Assembly: GCA_034509495.1 (NCBI GenBank)
Contig: CM067508.1
Span: forward strand, 34,046,244-34,110,243
DNA length: 64,000 nucleotides
From: Acestrorhynchus altus
Taxonomy: Eukaryota; Chordata; Actinopteri; Characiformes; Acestrorhynchidae
Reading direction: 5' to 3'
Shown: piece after piece, positions 23,170 to 35,861 of the stretch
Numbering within the stretch: position 1 is the first letter of the stretch
How the letters are laid out: every line of letters starts with the position of its first letter
Translations under genes and position numbers: made by a program
The notes under the pieces: model-generated
The model's database searches: none
The model's input: only the letters and a program-made list of their open reading frames with translations
Told to the model about the DNA's origin: nothing

Positions 23170-24090
23170 CTTTCCCATAGAGATGCTGAGATACCGGTGC
23201 AGGCCTTCATAACCTCAAGGCTGGATTATCGCAAGGCTCTTCTGGCTGGTAGTTCAGGAAAATCATTACAGAAGCTCCAATTAGTCCGAAACGCTGCTGC
23301 TAGAGTCTCGCCAGAGCTGGGAAATTTGATCACATTAGTCCTGTTCTCTCATCACTTCATTGGCTACCTATTAAATTCTTCATCGACTATAAAAACTGCT
23401 GCTCCCAACTGACAGTCCCTGGACTCTGCAGGGGGCGAGCATCTCTTATAACCCCCCCAACACTGGAAACGTCTTTCTGATTTTGCTCTTACAGCGTTAC
23501 AGGGTTCTGTTCATAACTGCCAAACCACCTCCTTTACAGGTTCTTCACCAGATTGTCTATGATCACCTATTTCTCTCTGATGCTGGTTCAAGTCCCCCTC
23601 CCTAATATTTGCTCAAATCTCTTGTTCTATCTCACTTGTACTGAGATGCCCTATCCTGACACATCTCCCCCGATGTCACCTGACCCGGCTCCCCACGACC
23701 CCGCTGTCCTCATTGGGATCCTTGCATCGGCTCACTCATCCCACATTAGAGACTCCACTGCCTGTTTAACCAGCACGGATGTCCATATTACCACGGAGGC
23801 CGTATCCTGCTCTCACTCTCACTCGTCTCATAACTCATTCTCGCCCAAACACGGTCTGCTCTCACTATTAACTACACTCCTCTATTATGTTACTCCTTTC
23901 CGTGCTACGCTCTCCGGGTTTGACCAAAGGAGGACGGGTTCCCCGTTTGAGCCTGGGTTCCTCTAAAGGTTTTTCCTGCCACTGTCGCCCGCTGGCTGCT
24001 CAATTGAGGCTCGGACCTGGATTTCCACAAAGCTGCTTTGTGACAACATCGGTAAAATGCACGATATAAATAAACTTTGATTGATCGATA
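23170..24090 (+). mobile_element. Non-LTR retrotransposon (LINE) 3' relic
   Basis: At 23197 the frame reads 'AFITSRLDYRKALLAG' and 'SLQKLQLVRNAAARV', a typical C-terminal stretch of L2/CR1-type reverse transcriptases. The 3' part has the widespread fish LINE tail 'aaagctgctttgtgacaac', then 'atataaataaa' and a 'ttgattgat' end at about 24070-24090. Stops and frameshifts break the frame between the two. It is truncated at the 5' end, as is usual for LINEs. Confidence 0.8.
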
Positions 24091-24244
24091 CCTGAACCTC
24101 CTGAAGAGTGGAAGAGTGAGACGAACCTGAAGCTTCTGTCCTGGAGTTCGGAGATACTTCTGGACAGGTGGGTGAAGACCAAGCCCCTGTGAGGTGATAT
24201 CAAAGGTTCTGTTGTTGGCCTTCAAATACAAGAGCTAAGGGGCA

Positions 24245-24600
24245 ATAAGCCCACCCAGCTAACATGCTCATATGGGGATCACTTTGGTGAAACCTGGATT
24301 AGGTAGGTTCCAGATGGGCATGGGTTCTGAGGGGGTTGGTAGGCAATGGGTTTGTGCACATGTTACTGGGACCCAGTTAGGCTGCCCCAATGGGCTCTGT
24401 TGTTACAGCCCTGCTCACATGGGTTCCATCTAGGCCTCAAGTGTAGGGTACAACCCAGATGGGGCTCAGGTTTAACCCCTCCTGGTCTCATCAAGACCCT
24501 GGTGGGCATCTGTATACTGGGCCACCATGAAACCCAAGGACAAAACCTTGTAGATCCCAGTTGGGCTACCCACACAGACCACACCTGGGCATGTTGTCTG
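24245..24600. repeat. Unnamed dispersed repeat, copy 2
   Basis: Begins 'cacccagctaacatgctca' and continues with 'gggttccatctagg', 'cagatggggctcagg' and 'ttgggctacccacacag'. It is related to 22.3 and 47.9 kb through the motifs 'gctaacatg', 'gggacccag' and 'tgggctacc'. The family is unknown. Confidence 0.45.
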
Positions 24601-26307
24601 GGTTTTTACAGTCATAACAGTGCCACGTGTTCTCTGTAGAGCAGTGGTGGGTAAATACACAACATCCTTCTCATTTTTAAAAGTCATGCTGATATTCTCA
24701 ACCCTTGGGCCATTAAAATGTTCACACACACCTATGAAAAATTCAGAGGGGTAGTTTAAAGAGTGCGTCCAAGTCTGTTAGGCACTTTAAAATAACTTAA
24801 ATTCTTTCCCCAAATGATGTCATAGTCCTCCGTTTCCCGTCTGTCTCCTCGTGTTTCATCATAGGCCTACGACTCATCTGACGTTCTCTGCCTCTACCTC
24901 GTCCTCACTCAAACAAATCAGGCCAAACAACAGTTACACAACACATCGGTTTGTTGTTTGTCGTCGCAGTGCTGGAATCTCTCTTTTTCTCCGTTTGATT
25001 TCTTTATTTGTTCTTAGGTGGTAAAGACGCTTCACTGAGACGGAGACAATACAATCGCCTGCCTGATATTTTGTAGGTCAGACTCTACTAGCCAGCGCTG
25101 ACCTTTAGAACCCTAGGTCAGTTTTATGGGACGTTATTGCAGTGACGTAGTTATTTACCAAATTTGTCTTCATTTGAGATGTAAAAAGGACGAGAATTTA
25201 GATACCTGTATGAATTTGACCATGTTTTAATCAAAAACTCGAATCAGAAAATCAAATGTTTATAAGGACTAAACTTTATATCTCAGAAATCCTGAGAATT
25301 TTCACAAATAAAAAACAACCTAAATGTCCTTTATTAGTTTTGTTATTTATGTATGTATCCTTAACCTTAACGTCCCACTGAGAAATTAACCACTGCATTC
25401 CAGGGACACCCCACAAGACCTGCCTGATGTTTTGAAGATGTTCTGACCGTCACCTAACCATCAGCTTCACCCTTCTCAATGTGGCTCAGATTCTGACCCT
25501 TGCCCACCCATTTTTCTGACCGTTCTAAAGCGTAAATCACATGCTATTGTGATTCATTTCACCTGTCAGTAATATTTATCCATCCATCTGCTTTTTCCTG
25601 CCCAAGACCTCTGGATCTACATGAGAGAACATCCATTGTGTTCTCTTTAAAGCCTCCGTGCTGGTTTTGAAGAGGCCCTTACAGTAGATGCTGTAGATGC
25701 CGAACACTGCTGTGAGGATTTGATTGCTTTCAGTCATTAAAGCATTAGTGCGGTCAGATTCTGATATATGTTGATTCGTTTTGGATCACAGATGCAGCTC
25801 CAATTCATCTCAAAGACACTAGGTGGAACCCACGGTTCCTCTGGTTCACAGTAAGATGCTAGGGGGATTGATACCCCTCTAGGTGACTTGCACACGGTGA
25901 CTGCTGGTGTAAAGAATGTGCTACTGAAATAAATAAATGCTCAAGTGCAGGTGGGCCAAAGGTATCTGCTAAAAGGCGTTTTAGCCGTGGCTGCGTTTCA
26001 GTGCGGTGGGTCCAAAGGCAGAAGGCTAGTGTTGATGAGAAGCTGATTTATGCAGTGTACCGTCCCAACAATGGGGGACAGAAGGGCAAGTGAGGTGGTT
26101 TCTACGGCAACGGCTCACTCAGGAGGCTGACCTTTGTGGGATAAAAGTGATCAGCACTAGGGTCAGTGGACCACTCAGCAATGGATCAGAGAACCTCCCA
26201 ACCCCTCCATCAGCCTCCTGAACCTGTGAATGGATGGAGGGATGGAGGGATGGATGGATTCTGAATGACACTGGAGAGTCAACCACTGCATCTGTTCTCC
26301 AAGAAGG

Positions 26308-26422
26308 TGGGTAATCCAGTTCCAAAGCATAAAAACCTGCTCCAGGTTTTGTTCCGACTCACAGCAGAGCCCCAGGCAGTTGGAACAAAATCCTGGAGCA
26401 GCGTTGGACCTGGATTACCCAC
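26308..26422. repeat. Small foldback MITE, about 115 bp
   Basis: The arms are 'gtgggtaatccagttccaa' plus 'gctccaggttttgttcc' and, inverted, 'ggaacaaaatcctggagc' plus 'ttggacctggattacccac'. Nearly the whole element is one hairpin. A similar foldback with 'gtggg.aatccaggtcc' ends is at 63.8 kb. Confidence 0.75.
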
Positions 26423-28184
26423 CCACATCAGTGTGCTGAATTGTAGCGTCGCCTGTGTGCAAACACGCCTGGCATGAACGGTGGATGTACAGTACATTCC
26501 GAGGAAATCGGTGCTAAAGGAGCCTGGATTACTCAAACGTTGTGTTCCATCATTATGGGTGTAACCAGGATGCTTGTAGCAGACTGTTCCTCGCCTCGAA
26601 CTAACAGAACCGCCCTTTAAAGATGGTGACAAAATGCATGAAACTGCATGTGATGTAAGCAATGGGGATTGCTTGCCGAAGAAATCTGCACCAGGCCGTT
26701 TCCTAGCAACAGGCAGACGGTGGTGCTGCACTATAAATAACTGTGTGTGTATGTGTGTGTAAAGCAAAGTAGCTTACAGGGACAGGCAGCAGCACAGGCA
26801 GTATTTTAGGCCATACCAAGACATGACATCAGTTTTGTCATATCAAGAGGTTTGGGCAGTGGGGCGTTTAGGCATTGAAATAAGTGCCGGAGAAGAGACG
26901 AGCGGCTGTTTAAAGTGACACAAAGAGGAAGTATGTGCGCTGCAGGCCGTGCCTGCAATAAGCCAGAGAGTGCAATCGCACTGCAAAGCAGTCGAGAGCA
27001 GTGTGTCAGAAGCACAGAGGCACTTGGACGCTGTTGGCAGACAGGCAGAATCTTGAGTCCTGGTACAGCAGTAGGTGCAGGAATGCAGCTGTTTCCAGCA
27101 TCCCTATGCAGCTGACTGGAATACAGAAAGCGGCAGTGAGCCTCCATCGCCAGAAGAGGGAGAACGAAGATTTTGTCCACGGCTCTCCTTCAGATCTTTC
27201 GTCCCTGGACGTCTTCCTCCCCCGCCCTTCCACGGTGTTCTTGTCAGCATCTATTCTCTCGCTCACTCTCCCTCTCCCCGTATGAAATATGGCCCTTTTA
27301 TGCTGACGCATGGTGCTCGCTTTAAACCCGCTCGGAGATGGCAGTGAAGAAAAGCCCTCGAGGTTGAGACAAGAATTACAGAAAGTGCTGCCACACTGTT
27401 CCAAATGATCCGGCTGTGATTTGTTTCAGGACGCTTTGACCCAGACGAGAGTTGAGGCTGGTTGAGGGTGAAAATATTGTGATGTAGTGACAGCCCTGCT
27501 AAAATATGTCATTGGAACAGAGCTGGACAATACTAGTGCTGGCTGCTACATCCAAGGTACACTCGATGTGAGTGTAATTATCCCACCAACACACTGCATT
27601 TGTCCTCTGTTAGTCCATTAACATCACAGACGTTTAGACGAGTCCGTTAAGAAGGACGTCTTTATTGTGACTCCACTAGTCGTCTTTTCGCCATCTGACT
27701 TTGGACGTCTTGTCTTTCATTTTCAACCAGTACAGAACAGAAGCAGGTACATGATTTCATCGTTGAATCAACGGCTGACATCTTCTCTTCTCCACCCGAG
27801 AGAAGCCATCCATGTATCCCCCTCCCAGATTACCACGCTGGCTCAGGCCCATTTCCTCCAGGCGCGCGCTGAGGCAGGGTGCCAGCGAGCATGTCACCCG
27901 ACAGAAGGAGGCTGCAGGCTTGGGGGTAAAAGATCTGCCACTTCTACCCATCGTAATCCTGGAAACCCAGGCATGATGTGGATGGTTGGAGGTTGAAACA
28001 GCAAGCCAGATGTATGAGCTGCAGAAGGTGTGAAGTCTCCACCATTTAACAGCATGGAAAATGTCATCAGAACTGCATGGACTGCCAGAAACCTGATCCT
28101 GAACTGCTCCACAGCTCAATACTGGGGGGCTTTATACCCCTCTGCCCACACCTGCTATTAGGCATTGTAATCCTTTACATCCAA

Positions 28185-28746
28185 CATCCATAACATTATG
28201 ACCACCTCCTTGTTTCTACTCTCACTGTCCATCCTATCAGCTCCTCTGATCATACTAGGAGCTCTTTGTGGTTCTATAATTCCAGACTGTAGATCATCTG
28301 TTTCTCTGCAGACTTTATTCTCCTCCTTTCACCCTGATCTTCAATGATCAGGACCCCACAGGACCACCACAGAGCAGATATTATGTGGATATTATCAGGC
28401 ACAGCAGTGCTGCTGGAGTGTTTAAACGCTGTGTCCACTCACTGTCCACTCTATTAAACACTCCTACCGAGTGTCTCCACCTTGTAGATGTAAAGTCAGA
28501 GGCAGAAGCTCATCTGTTTGTGTTGGTCATCCTCTAGTCCTTCATCAGTGCTCACAGGACACTGCCCACAGGACGCTGTCAGCTGGACATTTCTGGTTGG
28601 TGGACTGTTCTCAGTCCAGCAGTGACACTGAGGGGTTTAAACACTCCAGCAGCACTGCTGTGTCTGATCTCATACCAGTGCAACACACACTAACACACCA
28701 CCACAGGTGGTCCAGTAGGACCCTTGCCATTGATCAGGGTGAAAAC
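28185..28746. repeat. Palindromic foldback MITE, copy B
   Basis: Begins 'ccataacattatgaccacct' and contains the shared blocks 'tagatcatctgtttctctgc', 'tcaatgatcaggacccca', 'ttctggttggtggactgtt' and 'aacacactaacacaccacca'. It stops at 'gatcagggtgaaaac' without a clear right terminal repeat, so the right end is truncated. Confidence 0.8.
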
Positions 28747-29200
28747 ATCTTGTTCTTCGGGCTATCAGGGAAATTCTGAAGACCTACACAAGCCAGGTTT
28801 CCATCAAAATTCTGAAGAGTTACAGATGCAACAGAAGACTGTTATCATCGTCTAGGTGGCACAAAACCCAGGGCTGGAACAGCAAAACCATGGGTTATAG
28901 ATATAATATCAGTTGCTGGATCATGTTTATATTTTTCACAGGAAGAATGTAGCTGGTAGTCAGTTTTAACGCAGATAATGTCTTAAGAGTCCGAAGCTAC
29001 GAATGCATATTTGAGATGATTTGAGATATGTTGGCTCCAGAGCAAATATAAATAAGCACCCATCAAACACCAAACGCTGATTGAGGACGTCTGAGATAAA
29101 GGGAAAACCTGCGGGAAATTTCACACCAAACGATTCCTTCATTAACGTCTTAGGATCTTTTAATATTAAGAAATCTGTGCACATCTGCCAGTGTAACATA

Positions 29201-29724
29201 CAGGGGTTGGACAATGAAACTGAAACACCTGGTTTTAGACCACAGTAATTGATTAGTATGGTGTACTAGGGCCTCCTTTTGCGGCCAATACAATGTCAAT
29301 TCGTCTTGTGAAGGACATTTTTTGGATACAATCTGGGTTAGAACCCGAACATCCCTTTCAGACAGCGTCCTCTTGCGTCCACAGTTAATCCTGTTGGATG
29401 TGGTTGGTCCTTCTTGGTGGTGCTGACGTTACCCTGGATACCGTGGCTCTTGATACATCACAAAGACTTGCTGTCTTGGTCACAGATGCACCAGTAAGAC
29501 ATGTGCCAACAATTTGTCCTCTTTTGAACTCTGGTGTGTCCCCCGTAATGTTGTGTTCATTGCAGTATTTTGAGCAGAACTGTGCTCTTACCTGCTGATT
29601 GAACCTTCACACTCTGCTCTTACTGGTGTAATTAATGAAGATTGACCACCAGGCTGCTCCGATTTAACCATGAAACCTCCCCACACTAAAATGACAGGTG
29701 TTCAGTTTCATTGTCCAACCCCTG
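29201..29724. mobile_element. Tc1/mariner-type MITE with intact terminal inverted repeats
   Basis: The left end 'caggggttggacaatgaaac' continues 'tgaaacacct'. The right end is its reverse complement with a single-base indel over about 30 bp. TA flanks both ends (29199-29200 and 29725-29726), the Tc1/mariner target duplication. The 524-bp interior has no transposase frame, so it would depend on a transposase in trans. It is the best-preserved element in the window. Confidence 0.88.
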
Positions 29725-30018
29725 TAGAACTCAGCAGGACTAAACCACTCATTCAGTTTGGATGTCCAGGGAAACTGCAGCACGTTCAGCTGTACTCTGT
29801 TCTTCCACTGAGCTAATATTTCATGCTGCGACTTTGTTCCTCCCACAGCTCACCTTCACTCTGGCCCTGACTGGTGAACTGGCTTAACACCACTACCTGA
29901 TTGGTCGCCCACCAGTATACTTGGACAGCGCTTCCATTTGAAAGGCCCTTTCACAAAAGAACAGTTGGAAACAGTGGCTGAATATTCGACTATAATGATA
30001 CACATATCGTCGCTGTTC

Positions 30019-30052
<34 letters not shown>
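30019..30052. repeat. (AAT)n microsatellite
   Basis: About eleven AAT units. Confidence 0.95.
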
Positions 30053-30055
<3 letters not shown>

Positions 30056-30079
30056 CATATCTTAATTTTTGCCCATTTT

Positions 30080-30290
30080 CTCCATAATATTAATCTGACA
30101 GATGTTCTTTATATTGTATCAGAATTCCATGATGGTTGGACCAATAGAAATGCTCCGGAATGACTTTAATTTCTCTTTTTTTTACGTTAAATATCATTCA
30201 AAGTTAAGAGCATCTTTGCTTTCTTCTGTAATATCACCGTTTTGGAGATGCATATTTTTCATTGGACAGTGATGATATTTATTTTGGCAC
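30080..30290 (+). repeat. Dispersed repeat shared with 8.9 kb
   Basis: Second copy of the 'ggaccaatagaaatgctc' … 'tgctttcttctgtaatat' … 'ccgttttggagatgca' repeat, in the same orientation as 8870-9075. Confidence 0.6.
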
Positions 30291-31953
30291 GCAAAAGTGC
30301 CTTTGTGAGGACCTACGGTTTTATTTTGCCCGTCAACATCTGGAAAACTATCACCACATAGGGTTGGACAGTTGAATGGTCGTGAGTGCGTGGTTTGTGT
30401 GGAAATGGTTTGGTTTGCGGAGGGACGACACACATTTACAGCAATGCTGTGTTAAATCGTTTTCTCTGAAGCATCTGGAGATACAAGCTTTTTAGTTTTA
30501 TCGCCCAAACCGATTATCACAGTTGTAGATGTTGTGCTTGATGAAGCCGGACACCTGGACAAAGCTGTGGACAGTGGAGGGATATGTTACACCTGGTCCA
30601 AAAGTTTTAAACAGTGTGGTGAATCATACAGGTACCTAGAGCTGCTCCTCAAAGCTGACCACGTTTGATTCATGGCTTCTTTTTCACCAAGCAATCACAG
30701 GCTTTGTCGCGTAGCATCTTTGTCCGCAGAGTTCGCCCAGCTGCCGTCTAACCGACATGGCAATCACAGCCTCCGTACGATGTCTGCAATTACGTTACAT
30801 TGTTCGCTAGGCAAACATCTTCCCCATGAGAAATATTTGGAGGCCTTTCATGCGAGTAGGAGATCAAGAAGCATGACGACACTTTTTTTTTTCAACAGTT
30901 CAAGCAAGATTAGTTTGAACAGGACCTTCATGAAGATCGATCAGATTCCATAGTGGTGGTGCACTCTTCTATGTTGCTGTGATACCAACAAAACTAAGAC
31001 CTTCAAGCTAATCTTTCCTGCATCCTCGCAACAAAATTCCAGCAACCAGGTCGTATGGACTGGATATACTTGATACAAAGGAATACTGGTGACAGTGAGC
31101 AGAATTTCATGAAAACATACCAATCCAACTGTTACACTGATCATTGGGCTTGCGTTGCAGCCAGTGGCACAAGGAACATTGCACCGAGGAGACAGAATTT
31201 GTTTACAAATGGCCGTCACACCCCATGACTTTAACACAAGCCAGGATTCCATCAAACATTTTGCAAAAGTTATTAGTTTTAATAAATATTTATGAAATAC
31301 TTTCCATCCATTCCATATTCTTTACATATTGCGTGAAGAAACTGTAGATGATGTAGGGCACCATGAGAGATTTGATTAGAATCATCTTTAGAGACGCTTG
31401 CCATGTTTTTTATGGCAGGACGAGCAGCTGCCACCAAACGAGAGCTGAAATCACTGTGCCACCCTGCCGACGTCCACCGTAAATCTGCTCACACAGCGCT
31501 GCAGTGGACTGTTCCGGGAGAGCAGAGACCTATTTTTCAGCCGAGGTTTGATGGAAGCAACCCTTGAAAAGCTGTATCCAGTCATTTCTCCAGGCACTGG
31601 CTTCCTGTGCCAAATGTGTCGAGTCGTTGCTTCAACTGTGTGTCGAGGGCGGTGGGAAAGCAGATGGTGTAAGAGGAGCAGCAGCTGGTCATTGTGTTAA
31701 TGCTGGACGTTGAGCTCGAAAATGAAACTATTGTCTTCTATTACTGGACACGACGGAGGGGCTGGCAGCGTGATTCGTCAGTGTTTATTGAATCATTTTT
31801 CACATTTTTGGCTTTTTTCTTTTGGGTTTTTATTGCATTTTTTAAAACGTGTAAAATCTTGGTGAATAAAAAAACCCAGAGAGCGAGCAAATGAACAGCT
31901 CTGGAAAAGATTAAGGTGCACTCACTGTGCTGCACAGTGATACCAACTGGGGC

Positions 31954-32116
31954 ATTCACACACTAGAGGCAGTGCCCACGTGCCCGGAACAGTAGGCAGC
32001 CCTATCCACAGCACTGCCTTACTCAAGGGCACTTCAGTCATGCCCTGACAGTTCAGGGATTCGAACCAACAACCTTCCAGTCACTGGTTCCCGAACCACC
32101 AGGCCACGGCTGCCCC
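31954..32116 (-). repeat. V-SINE-like SINE, copy 2
   Basis: The minus-strand copy reads, in plus orientation, 'cacactagaggcagtgccca', 'ctcaagggcacttcagtca', the inverted B-box-like 'gggattcgaacc' and 'aggccacggctgcccc', the inverted 5' head. Confidence 0.75.
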
Positions 32117-32412
32117 TTAAACAGAGGTCGTCATTTCTATGCTTCATTTGTAATTTGCGAGAAATGTTGTCAAAGCTTTATAGAATAAAATAAAGTTTCA
32201 TTAAGTTTCACTAAAGCACCTGCATGTCAATAGTAAAACAAGAGAAACTGATCATGCAAAGTGGTCTCGGATTTCTTTCCAGAGCTGTAAAGATCTGTGG
32301 GCCACCAAGATCATTCTTCTGCATACAAGACTGTACTCATTCTAACTCTGAATTTCTTTAAAATAGATTTTAAATGACTTATCATAGAAAATATTATAAA
32401 TATATATAAAAA

Positions 32413-32737
32413 GGGGTGTGGCACGGTGGCGCAGTGGCTAGCGCTGTTGCCTCACAGCAAGAAGAACCTGGGTTTGATACCTGGGTGGGGTGACCTGGGA
32501 AGCTTCTGTGTGGAGTTTGCATGTTCACCTGGGTTTCCTCCGGGGACTCCGGTTTCCTCCACAGTCCAAAGACATGCATGGTAGGTGAATTGGTGACTCT
32601 AAAGTGGCCCTGCGCGTGTGATCCCTACGATGGACTAGCGCCCTGTCTAGGGTTGTTTCCCACCCTTGTGCTAAGAGTTGCGAGATGGGCACCGGCTCCC
32701 CCGTGACCCTATTCAGGAATAAGGATGGATGGATGAT
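32413..32737 (+). repeat. SINE with 'ggcacggtggcgcagtgg' head and (ATGG)n tail
   Basis: The head 'ggcacggtggcgcagtggct' resembles a tRNA A box. The body 'gtgtggagtttgcatgttca', 'ggtttcctccggggactccg' and 'agtccaaagacatgcatgg' is a very common fish SINE body, and the element ends in 'ggatggatggatg'. It is about 325 bp, near full length, with a degenerate B box. Confidence 0.8.
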
Positions 32738-33980
32738 TTTGGAAGATGCTGCTGTTGATGCTGTGAGAGGAGAAAATGACTAAACTAATTAACAACAAAT
32801 ATTTACAAAAGATAAATAATAAAACTGGACTAAAAGTGGAAAATAAGCAATTAAAAGTAACATTTTGTTGTATATTCCGTTTAAACTCTGGTAGAGCACC
32901 CAGAAAACTCCAGTGGACCACCAGCTTCAGTGGGCCGCAATCGTCTTGCTTTTAGGGTATGTATATAGATATCGAAGACGCAGTGCATCTAGGGCTTCTT
33001 TGCAAGAAAGGACGAGTGGAAATGAAAAGATAAAAGACTTTGTGAAACTTGAAGTTAGTGGAACTCAGCACTGACCTCGCGGGGGGTTTGGGCTCTTTGC
33101 GGGCGGTGCGATTTTGAAACGATAGCTGATGGAAACAAAGTAAATCTTACTTAACGTATAATGCGCTATGAATACGATGGTGTACGGCCGCGTAATTCAT
33201 CACCCAGCAGACCACCCGAGACCGCTCGTGCAACATGAAGGAAGAAACAATCACACTGGATCACCCGAAGGTTGTAGTCATGAAAACTGTGGCTTTTAAT
33301 GTAAACACTACATTCGATTGGTTTTCCAGCACGAACATCCCACATGAAAGAACAACCATTCACTAAAGAAGAGGGAGAAATAAGCAGCACAGAAAGCATT
33401 CACTGGGAGAGGAAAAAAGAAAGGATGAAAGAAAACAAAAGAGAGAGGGAAGGGCAGGAGGAAGAAAAGAAAATCCAAAAGCGTAACTGGTTTCGTGTCA
33501 TTATACACAGTTCGGATCTTTTTTTTTTTTTTTTTTTCCCCGTCTTCTTTTCTCGAGTCAAACTAAGAAGACGGGTAGAGGGAGGAAATACATCGTTCCA
33601 AATCTACGTGTGTTGAGTGAGAGCTGTGCTTTTCTATGCAGACCTGGAAGGTGTGTTTTTTTTTTTTAGTTTTGAGTATAATTCCCCAAAAAAACCCAAA
33701 GGAAACAAAAAAAAAAATGCACGAGGAAGAGAAAGCGCATGAAATCTGTACAGCCACACGCATCGGCCCGCCCTCTCCAGCACCGGGACAGGGCCTGCGC
33801 GCCAATGTGGTTCTTCCAAAAATTAAATAGAAAATAGATACATATACTGTTATTTGGGCTTATGTAAATTCACTGCAATGCAGGGCAAACAGGCAAAAAA
33901 AAGAAAAAAAAAATCGGTACAGTTCAACATCAACATCGGTAAGTCAGTAAGAACGGTTTAACAGTGGATTGCGGGAACCC

Positions 33981-35673
33981 TTGCAAATTTTTTTCCTTTT
34001 TTTTTTAAAAAAAGGGGGAGAGAGAGAGAGAGAGAAAAAAAAAAAGTTCTTTAGCTACAAAGCACAAGAAATATACTTTTAATAATATTACAGAATCATC
34101 GTGGTTGATATTGTTATTATCGTCTTCATTATCATGGTTTATTATTGTCGTAATCATTCTTTTTTTTTTGGATTAAGTCTACTTGTAAAGGTTCTAGAAC
34201 CAGAGGATCTACAGCTTTCTACAAAGACACACAGCCCAATGACCATCACCCATACGGCACCATATCATATCATTGGTTGTGACTGTCTGTTTTCCTCACC
34301 CCCCCCCCACCCCAAGCCCCTCCCTCCCCAACCCAGCTTACACGATGCTCTCATTTTGTTGCTGCTGTTTCTTTTTTTCCTTTTTTTCCCTTTTTTTTTT
34401 GCTCTTTTTGCCTTTTTTGTGGGTTTTATTAGTAATTTTCTCAACATTACCTAAGTGAAGCAGGTAGCTGTTTATTATTTATACAAAGGCTGAAGGGTCA
34501 TGCTATGTGTGACAGGACCTGTGAGAGAGGACTGACTCCGTTACCCAGCCTGGAGACCAACTAAAACAGAACACCTAGGAGGAGAGAGAAACTGGGAAGG
34601 CAGGACAGAAGCTCAGGGAGGACGAGGGTAACAGGACAGGAGGGAGTGGGGTCAGTGAGAAAGAGAAGTGTGGGACAGACAATCAATAAATAAATTAATA
34701 AATTAATGAACAATAAAAAAAGTAGAAGTTCCTTACATGACAGTGTTAATAGGTTCTCGTTATAGTGATCTAGTGTCGCTAGAACTATTTCCCAGACCCA
34801 TCGTTCTCAGAAGGTTGGCACTGATATGACAATTTCAATCATCAGGACTGGTAGAGGGGGGCTCAAAGTCGTACGCTATACGGCCCCGGACGTACACAGC
34901 GAGTAAAGCTGGCCTACCCCAGTGACGGGAACAAACAGAGAGTGAACAAGACAAGAAAAGAAGCTTGTAGGGTGCAATCCTGGGGGTTTCCTTTCTCTAG
35001 AACATTGAACAGCTGAACAGAACAAATGGAATCGCCACGAAAACCCAGTCTGATAAAAACCCGAAGAACAGGGACACGCTACAACCGCAGTTTGGCTTGA
35101 CTGAGTGTTACTGTAGTGCTCGAGTCTAGCGTACCTGTCTAAGCCATTGATAGATATAGCTATCGTTTATCGCATCGATATAGCTACCCCCCGCCCCCCG
35201 CCCCCCCCATTACATCATTACCGTAACGCTGTATACTCAGGCAAGACGTGTACCCGTCAGCCCCCCCCGACTGATATACACGTAATAAATATACATACAA
35301 TAAACAAAAAACATAAAAATATAGTAAAAGACATTTTTGAGAACAAAAAAAAGAGGATTGTGTAGTTAAAACAACAAAAAAAAGACACAGTGGAAAAACA
35401 GGGGAAAATAAAACATCAAACGGCAAAGAAGAAGAAAAACAAAAGAAAAAGAAAAAGAAAAAAAAGGTCCCAACTTTGTTCTAAAACGGTAAAGGCTGGG
35501 TTTCTATAAGAAATCAGTTCTGTTGGCAGCTCTTGGAAAGACAAACTAAAAACATTTTTATATATATATATATATTTATATATATGTATATGCCTATTTT
35601 AAAATTATCATTATTATTATTTACCAACTTGCATTTTAATCATTTCCAAAGAAGTGGCTCGAGAGGGCGGGGC
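33981..35673 (-). other. gnao1: Probable gnao1 (GoA) 3' UTR
   Basis: The stretch follows the exon 8A stop codon in transcription sense. No other gene starts here and no splice structure is needed. Minus-strand AATAAA hexamers occur at 34425-34430, 34471-34476 and near 34139, but I cannot tell which is used. Minus-strand text near 34210-34230 ('gtgtctttgtagaaagctg') loosely resembles the mammalian GNAO1 3' UTR as I remember it. The lower boundary is a guess. Confidence 0.4.
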
Positions 35674-35861
35674 TCAGTACAAGCCGCAGCCTCGCAGGTT
35701 GTTGGCGATGATGATATCGGTGACTGCGTCGAACACCACCTGGATGTTCCCTGTATCCGTGGCGCAGGTCATGTGACAGTAGATCTCCTTATTGGGCGAG
35801 CGGTTCTTGCTCTCGAACTGTGCTTGGATGTAAGCAGCCGCGTCATCGTAAGTGTTGGGGC
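35674..35861 (-). CDS. gnao1: gnao1 exon 8A (GoA C-terminus)
   Basis: 188 nt: two bases completing Gly293, 61 codons (294-354) and a TGA stop. It contains PNTYDDAAAYIQAQFESK, the guanine-ring motif TCAT, and the tail NNLRGCGLY with the pertussis-toxin cysteine at -4. The acceptor is GTCCGCAG. One odd residue is Gly at 330 in TCATDTGNIQ, where mammalian GoA has Asn (TDTNNIQ) as I remember it. The last exon of the gene is followed by the probable 3' UTR. Confidence 0.96.

Larger units (their letters stand above)
17206..33980. other. Intergenic region between cbfb and gnao1: no gene recognised
   Basis: About 16.8 kb with no open frame resembling a known protein apart from broken transposon fragments. 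It holds a GATA repeat, SINEs, Tc1-like relics, a LINE relic, two kinds of MITE and AT-rich microsatellites, all listed separately. The stretches 18000-20300, 24700-26250, 26430-28180 and 30300-31950 show nothing I can name. Confidence 0.6.

Noticed and set aside
22555..24090. A functional transposase or reverse transcriptase
   Set aside because: The Tc1-like and LINE texts are broken by stops, frameshifts and deletions; only relics are supported.
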